Origin: Sphingosinicella sp942492965
GTDB lineage: Bacteria; Pseudomonadota; Alphaproteobacteria; Sphingomonadales; Sphingomonadaceae
DNA length: 64,000 bases
Direction: 5' to 3'
Assembly: GCA_942492965.1 (NCBI GenBank)
Contig: OW818656.1
Span: forward strand, 620,001-684,000
Shown: positions 16,662 through 23,754 of the stretch, piece after piece
Layout of the letters: each line of letters starts with the position of its first letter
Numbering within the stretch: position 1 is the stretch's first letter
Made by a program: the position numbers and the translations under genes
The notes under the pieces: model-generated
What the model was told of the DNA's origin: nothing
The model's input: the letters and a program-made list of their open reading frames with translations, nothing else
The model's database searches: none

Positions 16662-17551
16662 CCGCGCTCGACGACGCACGTGCGATCGCGCTGTTCCTCG
16701 ACATGATGGCCGCCGAGCGCGGCGCGGCGGCAAACACGATCGCCGCCTACGGCCGCGATCTTGCGCAGGCAAGTGCGGCGCTTTCCGGCGGGCTTGCCGG
16801 GGCCGACGCGCGAACACTCGAACGGCTGATCCACGAATGGCGCGATCTTGCGGCGACGAGCCTTGCGCGCAAGCTCTCGGCTGTGCGGCGCTTCTTCGCG
16901 TTCCTCGTTTCCGAAGGGCTGCGGGGCGACAATCCGGCGGGCGATCTCGCGTCTCCCACAAAAGGCCGGCCGCTGCCGAAGACACTGTCGCGCGAGGAGG
17001 TGGACCGAATCTTCGCGGTCGTCGAGGAAGAGGCCGCATCCGGCCCGGCAGGGCTGCGGCTGAAGGCGCTCATCGAGCTGCTCTACGGATCGGGGCTGCG
17101 CGCGACCGAACTCGTCTCGCTGCCGCGCGCGGCGATCAAGCCGGGTACGCCCTATGCGGTGCTGAAGGGCAAGGGCGACAAAGAACGCATGGTGCCGGTG
17201 TCCTCGCGCGCCGGGGAGGCCGTTGCCGCGTGGGCAGCGACGCTTGCGCCGGGAGGCAAATACCTGTTCCCCTCCGGCGATACGCACATGTCGCGCGTGC
17301 GGCTGTTTCAGATCGTGAAGGCTCTGGCGGCGGCTGCCGGAATCTCGCCGCTCCGTGTCTCCCCGCACGTGCTGCGCCATGCGTTCGCGACGCATCTTCT
17401 GGAAGGCGGCGCGGACCTTCGCGCGCTGCAATCAATGCTGGGCCACGCCGACATCGCGACGACGCAGATCTATACGCATGTCCAGTCCGCGCACCTTGTG
17501 GAACTCGTCAACCGTGCGCACCCGCTTGCCGATCGGCCCCAAGATGACTAG
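16658..17551 (+). CDS. xerD: site-specific tyrosine recombinase XerD/XerC
   Basis: With the TTG at 16658, which overlaps the upstream stop, the protein is 297 residues, the normal Xer length; the next ATG (16702) would cut the first helix. The N-terminal SAM-like core-binding domain is followed by the catalytic domain with LLYGSGLRATELVSL (Arg), LKGKGDKERMVPV (Lys), SPHVLRHAFATHLLEGG (His-x-x-Arg), LGHADIATTQIYTHV (His and nucleophile Tyr). It resolves chromosome dimers at dif with its partner. The AccA gene follows after nine bases. XerD is favoured over XerC by overall pattern only. Confidence 0.9.
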   Translation: MTALDDARAIALFLDMMAAERGAAANTIAAYGRDLAQASAALSGGLAGADARTLERLIHEWRDLAATSLARKLSAVRRFFAFLVSEGLRGDNPAGDLASPTKGRPLPKTLSREEVDRIFAVVEEEAASGPAGLRLKALIELLYGSGLRATELVSLPRAAIKPGTPYAVLKGKGDKERMVPVSSRAGEAVAAWAATLAPGGKYLFPSGDTHMSRVRLFQIVKALAAAAGISPLRVSPHVLRHAFATHLLEGGADLRALQSMLGHADIATTQIYTHVQSAHLVELVNRAHPLADRPQDD

Positions 17552-17560
17552 GCGGGGGCG

Positions 17561-18505
17561 ATGATTACGTATCTCGAATTCGAGAAGCCCGTCGCCGAAC
17601 TGGAGACGCGCATCAAGGAACTGAAGGCGTCGGCCGGCGAAGGCGCGGTCAACATCGACGCCGAGGTCAAGAAGCTGGAAGCCAAGGTCGAGGCACAGCT
17701 GAAGGCGATCTACGCCAAGCTGACGCCGTGGCAGAAGACGCAGGTGGCGCGCCATCCCGCGCGGCCGCACCTGAAAGACATCACCGCTGCGCTCATCACC
17801 GACTTCACGCCGCTCGCCGGCGACCGCAAGTTCGGCGAGGACTGCGCGATCATCGGCGGACCGGGCCGCTTCCGGGGCCGCCCGGTGATGGTGATGGGGC
17901 ACGAGAAAGGCTCCGACACGGCAAGCCGCCTGAAGCACAATTTCGGCATGGCGAAGCCCGAAGGCTACCGCAAAGCCGTGCGCCTGATGGAAATGGCGGA
18001 CCGCTTCGGACTGCCGGTCATCAGCTTCGTCGATACGTCGGGCGCGTTCCCCGGCATCCATGCCGAGGAGCGCGGACAGGCCGAAGCCATCGCCCGCTCG
18101 ACCGAAGCCTGCCTGAAGCTCGGCACGCCGATGGTTGCCGCGATCGTCGGCGAAGGCGGATCGGGCGGCGCCGTGGCGCTCGCCACCGCGAACCGGATCA
18201 TCATGCTCGAACATTCCGTCTACGCGGTGATCTCGCCCGAAGGCTGCGCGTCCATTCTGTGGCGCACATCGGACAAGGCGGCGGACGCGGCAGCGGCGAT
18301 GAAGCAGACCGCGCAGGATCTGAAGGCGCTGAACCTGATCGACGTGATCGTGCCCGAGCCCGTGGGCGGCGCGCACCGGAGCCCGCAGGTCGCGATCAAG
18401 ATGCTCGGCGACGCCGTGGAAACGCAGCTCGCGACGATGGACGGCATGGGCACCGACGCCGTGCGTGATGACCGCCGGGCGAAGTTCCTGGCGATGGGGC
18501 GGTAA
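17561..18505 (+). CDS. accA: acetyl-CoA carboxylase carboxyltransferase subunit alpha
   Basis: The 314-residue protein has the AccA N-terminal coiled region (YLEFEKPVAELETRIKELK…), then the crotonase-fold carboxyltransferase with TPLAGDRKFGEDCAIIGG, VMVMGHEKGSDT, NFGMAKPEGYRKAVRLM, FVDTSGAFPGIHAEERGQAEAIA, GEGGSGGAVALA and SPEGCASILWR. It transfers the carboxyl from biotin to acetyl-CoA with AccD, the committed step of fatty-acid synthesis. Confidence 0.97.
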   Translation: MITYLEFEKPVAELETRIKELKASAGEGAVNIDAEVKKLEAKVEAQLKAIYAKLTPWQKTQVARHPARPHLKDITAALITDFTPLAGDRKFGEDCAIIGGPGRFRGRPVMVMGHEKGSDTASRLKHNFGMAKPEGYRKAVRLMEMADRFGLPVISFVDTSGAFPGIHAEERGQAEAIARSTEACLKLGTPMVAAIVGEGGSGGAVALATANRIIMLEHSVYAVISPEGCASILWRTSDKAADAAAAMKQTAQDLKALNLIDVIVPEPVGGAHRSPQVAIKMLGDAVETQLATMDGMGTDAVRDDRRAKFLAMGR

Positions 18506-18511
18506 CGCCCC
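18496..18511 (+). terminator. short hairpin at the accA stop
   Basis: GGGGCG, loop GTAA (containing the accA stop TAA) and CGCCCC form a 6-bp stem, followed by only TT. It sits between convergent accA and phaR and may serve both; weak as an intrinsic terminator. Confidence 0.35.
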
Positions 18512-18517
18512 TTCCCG

Positions 18518-19063
18518 TTACTTCTTGCCGAGTTTGTCCAGCTTGGCCTGAAGCTCGGCCATTTCGCGCTTGAGGTCGGCGAGTTCGGATGCCTCGTCGG
18601 CGGGCGGCGCGCCTTCGGCCGGGGTCTTGCCCGACATCATGCTGGCGGCGGCCTCGAACATCGCCATGTTCTGCTTGGCGATCGTTTCGAACGGATTGAA
18701 GGCGCCCGCCATCGACTTGCGGAACTGTTCCTGATTGCGGCGCAGCGCGGCCATCGAGGCTTCGAGATAGGGCGGCACCATCGATTGCATCGAATCGCCG
18801 TACATCGCGATGAGCTGGCGGAGGAACGGCGTCGGCAGCATGGTCTGCCCGCGGTTTTCCTCATCCATGATGATCTGCGTGAGCACCGAGCGGGTGATGT
18901 CGTCGCCGGACTTGGCATCCACGACCTTGAAGTCGATACCTTCACGCGTCATTTCGCCGAGGTGATCGAGCGTGATGTAGCTCGACGAGCCGGTGTTATA
19001 AAGGCGGCGGTTGGCGTATTTCTTGATGATGATCGGGTCGGATTTGGTTTCTTCGTCGGACAT
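18518..19063 (-). CDS. phaR: polyhydroxyalkanoate synthesis regulator PhaR
   Basis: The 181-residue protein has the N-terminal PHB/PHA accumulation regulator DNA-binding domain (IIIKKYANRRLYNTGSSSYITLDHLGEMTREG) followed by the PHB_acc domain (TRSVLTQIIMDEE, FLRQLIAMYGDSMQSMVPPYLEASM) and a C-terminal coiled coil. PhaR represses PHA genes and binds PHA granules, being released when polymer forms. The ATG at 19063 has GAGGTCG upstream; a start at 19096 would reach into the divergent gene. Its start codon overlaps that of the divergent PhaC-like gene by two bases. Confidence 0.93.
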   Translation of the reverse strand: MSDEETKSDPIIIKKYANRRLYNTGSSSYITLDHLGEMTREGIDFKVVDAKSGDDITRSVLTQIIMDEENRGQTMLPTPFLRQLIAMYGDSMQSMVPPYLEASMAALRRNQEQFRKSMAGAFNPFETIAKQNMAMFEAAASMMSGKTPAEGAPPADEASELADLKREMAELQAKLDKLGKK

Positions 19064-20150
19064 GAACGACCTCGATGCTGCGGGTGCGAAATTCATAGCA
19101 CGCGGCGATGCTGCGCAGCAACACGCAGCATCGGGCGCGCCGCGCGGGCCGCATCCGCTGCCTTTGTTCCTGGATCATGCCAGGCAGGCGATCGGCGCGG
19201 ATCGCGTGCGCATGGAACGGTTTCTCGGTGCGCTTGCCGCCTATCAACAGTCCGGCTGGCGGCGCGACCTGCCGGAGATGCCGGTGATCGCATCGTGCGG
19301 CAGTGCGGTGCTGCGTGACTATGGCGGCAGCGGCCGACCTGCCGTGTTCGTGCCGTCGCTGATCAACACCGCCGATGTGCTCGACCTGACGGCGGAGCGC
19401 TCGCTGCTGCGGTATCTCGCGGGGCGCGGCGTGCGGCCGCTGCTCGTCGACTGGCAGGCGCCCGGCGCGGCGGAGGCCGCGCTTTCCGTGGGCGGCTATG
19501 TGACCGAACGGCTGCGGCCGCTGCTGGATAGCGTGGGCGAGCCGCTCGACCTTGTCGGCTACTGCCTCGGCGGGACGATGGCGCTCGCGGCCGCGTCACA
19601 CCCGCTGGTGCGGCGCGTGGCGACGATCGCCGCGCCGTGGGACTTCGCGGGCTATCCGGCGGCGCGGCGACAGGAACTCACCGCATACTGGCAGGGCGTG
19701 GCGCCGTCCCTGCCCGCGCTCGGCGGAATGCCGATGGACCTTGTCCAGCCCGCCTTCTGGTCGCTCGATCCGGCGAGCGCGGTTGCGAAGTATGAGCGCT
19801 TCGGGGGCCTTGATCCGGCCTCGGAGGCCGCGCGGCTGTTCGTCGCGGTCGAGGACTGGGCGAACACCGGCGCGCCCCTGACGATTCCGGCGGCGCGCGA
19901 ATGCTTCGAGGATTTCTTCGGCGCCAACGTGCCGATCGAGGGCGGCTGGCGCGTGGGCGGCGAAATTATTGGCCCGCCGGTGAAACCCACGCTCAACATC
20001 GTCTCGCGCAGCGACCGGCTGGTGCCCGCGATCGCAGTCGAACCGTTCGGCGAAACGCGGCTGATCGATGCCGGGCATGTCGGCATGATGGTGGGATCGA
20101 ACGCGCGCGCGCAGCTTTGGCAGCCGCTCGCCGATTGGCTCACGGGCTGA
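19062..20150 (+). CDS. short PhaC-like alpha/beta hydrolase
   Basis: The 362-residue protein has the PHA-synthase form of the lipase box, LVGYCLGGTMAL, with cysteine (about C168) rather than serine as nucleophile, plus Asp in SRSDRLVPA (about 318) and His in DAGHVGMMVG (about 339). Cys-Asp-His is the PhaC triad. Length fits class III PhaC, but no phaE is adjacent and the N-terminal domain of class I synthases is absent. PHA polymerisation, or a hydrolase acting on hydroxyacyl esters, is inferred from the triad and the phaR and thiolase neighbours. No Shine-Dalgarno is evident before the ATG. Confidence 0.8.
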   Translation: MNDLDAAGAKFIARGDAAQQHAASGAPRGPHPLPLFLDHARQAIGADRVRMERFLGALAAYQQSGWRRDLPEMPVIASCGSAVLRDYGGSGRPAVFVPSLINTADVLDLTAERSLLRYLAGRGVRPLLVDWQAPGAAEAALSVGGYVTERLRPLLDSVGEPLDLVGYCLGGTMALAAASHPLVRRVATIAAPWDFAGYPAARRQELTAYWQGVAPSLPALGGMPMDLVQPAFWSLDPASAVAKYERFGGLDPASEAARLFVAVEDWANTGAPLTIPAARECFEDFFGANVPIEGGWRVGGEIIGPPVKPTLNIVSRSDRLVPAIAVEPFGETRLIDAGHVGMMVGSNARAQLWQPLADWLTG

Positions 20151-20189
20151 AGCGCACTACATAGGCCGGGAAATCGGAAAGGATTCCCC

Positions 20190-21359
20190 ATGGACGCAGT
20201 CATCGTCGCCGCAAAACGTACGCCGGTCGGCAGTTTTCTAGGCAGTTTCGCGAACACCCCCGCGCACGAGCTCGGGCGCATTGCCATTTCCGCCGCGCTT
20301 GCAGAGGCGGGCGTCGGCGCCGACGAGGTCTCCGAAGTGATCCTCGGGCAGGTGCTGACCGCGGCGCAGGGACAGAACCCGGCGCGGCAGGCGGCAATGG
20401 CCGCCGGTATCGCGCAGGAAACGCCAGCGTGGAGCGTCAACCAGGTTTGCGGATCGGGCCTCCGTGCCGTCGCGCTGGCGACGCAGGCGATCCAGAACGG
20501 CGACGCGACTATCATGATCGCGGGCGGGCAGGAATCGATGAGCCTGTCGCCGCATGCGCAGTATCTGCGCGGCGGCCAGAAGATGGGCGCCATCGAATTC
20601 GTCGACACGATGATCAAGGACGGGCTGTGGGACGCCTTCAACGGCTATCACATGGGCATCACCGCCGAGAACCTCGCCGAGAAATATCAGGTGAACCGCG
20701 AGGCGCAGGACGCCTACGCGGTTTCCTCCCAGAACAAGGCGGAAGCGGCGCGCGCCGCCGGGCGTTTCAAGGACGAGATCGTGCCGGTGACGATCAAGGG
20801 TCGCAAGGGCGACACCATCGTCGATCAGGACGAATATATTCGCGCCGGTGCCACGATTGAAGGCCTGCAGGGCCTGAAGCCCGCGTTCAAGAAGGACGGC
20901 ACGGTGACGGCGGCGAACGCCAGCGGCCTCAACGATGGCGCCGCGGCGCTGGTGCTGATGTCGGCGGACGAGGCGGCGAAGCGCGGCGCGAAGGTGCTGG
21001 CGCGCGTCGCATCGTGGGCGAGCGCGGGCGTCGACCCCGCCATCATGGGCATCGGCCCCGTCCCGGCATCGCGCAAGGCGCTGGAGAAGGCGGGCTGGAG
21101 CGTCGGCGACCTCGACCTGATCGAAGCCAACGAAGCGTTCGCGGCGCAGGCGCTGTGCGTGGGGCGGGAACTCGGCTTCGATCCCGCGAAGCTCAACGTC
21201 AACGGCGGCGCCATCGCCATCGGCCACCCGATCGGCGCCTCGGGCGCGCGCATCCTCACCACGCTGCTCCACGAGATGCAGCGCCGCGACGCGAAGAAGG
21301 GCCTCGCCACGCTCTGCATCGGCGGCGGCATGGGCATCGCGCTGTGCGTGGAGCGGTAG
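20190..21359 (+). CDS. acetyl-CoA C-acetyltransferase (thiolase)
   Basis: This 389-residue thiolase has the acyl-enzyme cysteine in SVNQVCGSGLRAVALA, GGQESMSLSPHA, the histidine in NVNGGAIAIGHPIGASGAR and the second cysteine in LATLCIGGGMGIALCVER. It condenses two acetyl-CoA to acetoacetyl-CoA, or the reverse. The location just after phaR and the PhaC-like gene suggests supply of PHA precursors (PhaA role), though no phaB reductase is beside it. A second, more divergent thiolase lies at 45082. The RBS AAAGGA precedes the ATG. Confidence 0.93.
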   Translation: MDAVIVAAKRTPVGSFLGSFANTPAHELGRIAISAALAEAGVGADEVSEVILGQVLTAAQGQNPARQAAMAAGIAQETPAWSVNQVCGSGLRAVALATQAIQNGDATIMIAGGQESMSLSPHAQYLRGGQKMGAIEFVDTMIKDGLWDAFNGYHMGITAENLAEKYQVNREAQDAYAVSSQNKAEAARAAGRFKDEIVPVTIKGRKGDTIVDQDEYIRAGATIEGLQGLKPAFKKDGTVTAANASGLNDGAAALVLMSADEAAKRGAKVLARVASWASAGVDPAIMGIGPVPASRKALEKAGWSVGDLDLIEANEAFAAQALCVGRELGFDPAKLNVNGGAIAIGHPIGASGARILTTLLHEMQRRDAKKGLATLCIGGGMGIALCVER

Positions 21360-21369
21360 CACCGGCACC

Positions 21370-22122
21370 GTGATGCGGCCGGGCCTCGACACGCTCAGGG
21401 CCTATTACGCGGGCGCGGACGGGCGCCGGACGGCGCGGCTGCTCGCGCAGATCGTCGCCCCTGCCGTCCGCACCGATGCTTCCGCGCGGCTGCTTGCGAT
21501 GGGCTACCCCGCGCCCTTGCTGCAAGGCCTCGACCCTGCGCGCGTCGAGCGGCTGTGCATGGTGATGCCCGCCGATCAGGGCGCGCGGGCCTGGCCGCGC
21601 CGGGGGCCTTCCTGCGCGGTGAGCGCGCGCGAGACCGATCTGCCGTTTACGGAGGCGCTGTTCGATCAGGCGCTGCTGGTGCACGCGCTCGAATTCGCCG
21701 ATCCGCCGAAGCTGCTGCGCGAGCTTTGGCGTGTGCTGGCGCCTGCAGGCGAGCTGATCCTGATCGTGCCGAACCGCGCGGGCGTATGGACACATTTCGA
21801 ATCGACCCCGTTTGGACAGGGGCAGCCCTATGGCCGAAACGGCATCAGCGCGCTGCTGCGCGAGGCGATGTTCGAACCCATCGCGTGGAAGACCGCGCTG
21901 GTGGCGCCGCCGGTGCGCGGCCTCAAATGGCTGGACCGGCCGCTGACGCGCCTGCTGCCTGCACTCGGCGGCATCCACTTCGTGCTTGCAAGGAAAACGG
22001 ACGGGCTTGCGGTCAGCCCCGTGGGCCGCGTGCAGCGCGCGTCACGCGCAGGAGCCGCCGCTCGGCAGCCAGCTCCGGATTTGCCGCGCGAACCCCATCG
22101 ACGAGCGCCGCCCCGGCCATGA
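21370..22122 (+). CDS. class I SAM-dependent methyltransferase
   Basis: The 250-residue frame begins GTG ATG; either may start it. It holds a degenerate methyltransferase-11 fold: LCMVMPADQGARAWPR, the motif LPFTEALFDQALLVHALEFADPPKLLRELWRVLAPAGELILIVPN, and FGQGQPYGRNGISALLREA. The typical glycine-rich SAM loop at the start is not clear. Substrate unknown. The domain ends near residue 215; the last ~35 residues (Arg/Pro-rich) overlap the opposite small gene and may be unstructured. It lies ten bases after the thiolase, probably co-transcribed. Confidence 0.8.
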   Translation: MMRPGLDTLRAYYAGADGRRTARLLAQIVAPAVRTDASARLLAMGYPAPLLQGLDPARVERLCMVMPADQGARAWPRRGPSCAVSARETDLPFTEALFDQALLVHALEFADPPKLLRELWRVLAPAGELILIVPNRAGVWTHFESTPFGQGQPYGRNGISALLREAMFEPIAWKTALVAPPVRGLKWLDRPLTRLLPALGGIHFVLARKTDGLAVSPVGRVQRASRAGAAARQPAPDLPREPHRRAPPRP

Positions 22123-22294
22123 GCACCGCGAGCATACACGCCGTAAACAGCGCCCAGCCGAAACCTCCGGGATATGCCTCCAGATACGCCTCGCCGCGCA
22201 GCGCCGCACCGAGGGCAAGCGCATAAATGATCACCCCGGCCTCGAAGCCGTTGGTGATCTTGAACAGCCGTCCGATGCGAGCCAGCATACGCAT
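22013..22294 (-). CDS. small two-span membrane protein of unknown function
   Basis: It is 93 residues: MRMLARIGRLFKITNGFEAGVIIYALALGAALRGEAYLE then a second hydrophobic stretch FGWALFTACMLAVLMAGAALVDG, ending in a basic tail. The hydrophobic spacing looks like a real small membrane protein. It is convergent with, and overlaps by 110 bases, the methyltransferase 3' end. Confidence 0.6.
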   Translation of the reverse strand: MRMLARIGRLFKITNGFEAGVIIYALALGAALRGEAYLEAYPGGFGWALFTACMLAVLMAGAALVDGVRAANPELAAERRLLRVTRAARGPRG

Positions 22295-22359
22295 GGCGTA
22301 TTGATAGCATCGGAACGATCTCCGCCAAGGTGGAAATTTACGTTTCGTTAACTTTTAGC

Positions 22360-22499
22360 CACCCTCACCCTCCCACCGCTAACGCGGCGGGCCCCTCCCT
22401 CTCCCATCAAGGGAGAGGGAATGCAGACCAACCTCTCCCTTGATGGGAGAGGATACGGAGCCTTGCCAGCCTGCTGGCTAGGCGGAGTTGGTGAGGGTG
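22360..22499. repeat. inverted-repeat element with two opposed hairpins
   Basis: Outer ends CACCCTCACC (22360-22369) and GGTGAGGGTG (22490-22499) are exact inverted repeats. Inside are two hairpins facing each other: TCCCTCTCCC-ATCAA-GGGAGAGGGA (22396-22420) and CCTCTCCC-TTGAT-GGGAGAGG (22432-22452). The right end runs into the transporter gene and encodes its last residues (TLTNSA). There is no protein inside, so it is a small non-autonomous element or REP-type repeat. Confidence 0.8.
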
Positions 22500-23713
22500 T
22501 CGTGCCAATCCCGCTCAATCCGGCGGGAGGCGAGCCAGAGGAACACCGCGGCGAGGAGGTAGAAGCCGAGGCCGGTGAGGATGGCGTAGCGGAGCGATTC
22601 GTCGCCGAAGCGGCCGCCGTAAAGGTCTGAAACCGCCCCGAAGAAGAGCGTGCCCGCGCCGATGCCGAGCAGGTTGTTGACGAACAGGAAGCAGGCGGAC
22701 GCCGTGGCGCGCATCGTGGGCGGCACGAGGCCCTGCACGGCGTTGATGACGGGGCCGAGCCACATCAATGCAAGCGCTTGCGGCACGAGGAACAGCACGA
22801 ACGCCGCCACCAGCGACGACTGCAGGATACCTGCGGTGTAGAAGGGCACCGCGACGACAAAGGCCGCTGCGGGCACCAGCACGTAGGCGCGCTTGCTGGC
22901 GCGGCCGAGACGGTCGCCGAGCCAGCCGCCCGCCCACACGCCCGCAATACCGCCGAAGAACAGGATCGCGCCCATATAGAGGCCGATCTCGGCAAGGCCG
23001 AGCCCGAGGCTGCGCCCGAAGTAGGACGGCAGCCAGAACATGAGGCCGTAGCCGCACATCGAGCTGCACGATGCGCCGAAGGAAATGAACCAGAAGGTGG
23101 GCTTGCCGACCACGGTGGCGAGCACGCGCCGGACCGGCGGACGCTCTCCGGCCGGCGGATCGAAGCGGCCGCGCGCGGGCTCCGGCACGCCGAGCTTGAA
23201 GACGGGGACGATGAGGAGGCCGGCGAGACCCACGGCGATGAAAGCGAAGCGCCAGTCGACCGTGCTCGCCACCCAGCCGCCGAGCATGACGCCGAGCGCG
23301 GAGCCGACCGGAATGCCGAACGAGAATACGGCGAGCGCGCGGGCGCGCTGATCGGGCGGGAAATAATCGGCGATGAGCGAATAGGACGGCGCGACGCCGC
23401 CCGCCTCCCCCACACCGACGCCAAGCCGGGCGAGGAAGAGCTGCCAGAAGTTTCCGGCGAGCCCGCAGGCGGCGGTGAACAGGCTCCAGAGGCCGAGCGA
23501 GATGGCGATGATGTTGCTGCGACTCATGCGGTCGGCAGCGATCGCGATGGGAATGCCGAGGCCTGAGTAAAACAGCGCGAAGGCGAGCCCGCCCATCAGG
23601 CCGAGCTCCGTATCCGAAAGGCCGAGGTCCGCCTTGATCGGCCCCGCGAGGATGCCGATGATCTGCCGATCGATGAAGTTGAACGTGTAGACCAATAGAA
23701 GAAGCCCCAGCAC
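22478..23713 (-). CDS. MFS transporter (spinster/hexuronate-like)
   Basis: At least 411 residues from GTG 23713, with twelve membrane segments. Signature: VYTFNFIDRQIIGILAGPIKADLGLSDTELGLMGGLAFALFYS, DRMSRSNII, GVGVGEAGGVAPSYSLIADYFPPDQRA. GTG would start directly in the first helix, whereas a CTG at 23758 adds NGSSTSLGPGTHTR, a normal leader, and overlaps the receptor's TGA. The fold resembles sphingomonad transporters paired with TonB receptors; substrate unknown. Its C-terminus is written by the adjoining repeat element. Confidence 0.88.
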   Translation of the reverse strand: MLGLLLLVYTFNFIDRQIIGILAGPIKADLGLSDTELGLMGGLAFALFYSGLGIPIAIAADRMSRSNIIAISLGLWSLFTAACGLAGNFWQLFLARLGVGVGEAGGVAPSYSLIADYFPPDQRARALAVFSFGIPVGSALGVMLGGWVASTVDWRFAFIAVGLAGLLIVPVFKLGVPEPARGRFDPPAGERPPVRRVLATVVGKPTFWFISFGASCSSMCGYGLMFWLPSYFGRSLGLGLAEIGLYMGAILFFGGIAGVWAGGWLGDRLGRASKRAYVLVPAAAFVVAVPFYTAGILQSSLVAAFVLFLVPQALALMWLGPVINAVQGLVPPTMRATASACFLFVNNLLGIGAGTLFFGAVSDLYGGRFGDESLRYAILTGLGFYLLAAVFLWLASRRIERDWHDTLTNSA

Positions 23714-23754
23714 GCGGGTATGCGTGCCGGGGCCAAGGCTGGTGGAGGAACCGT

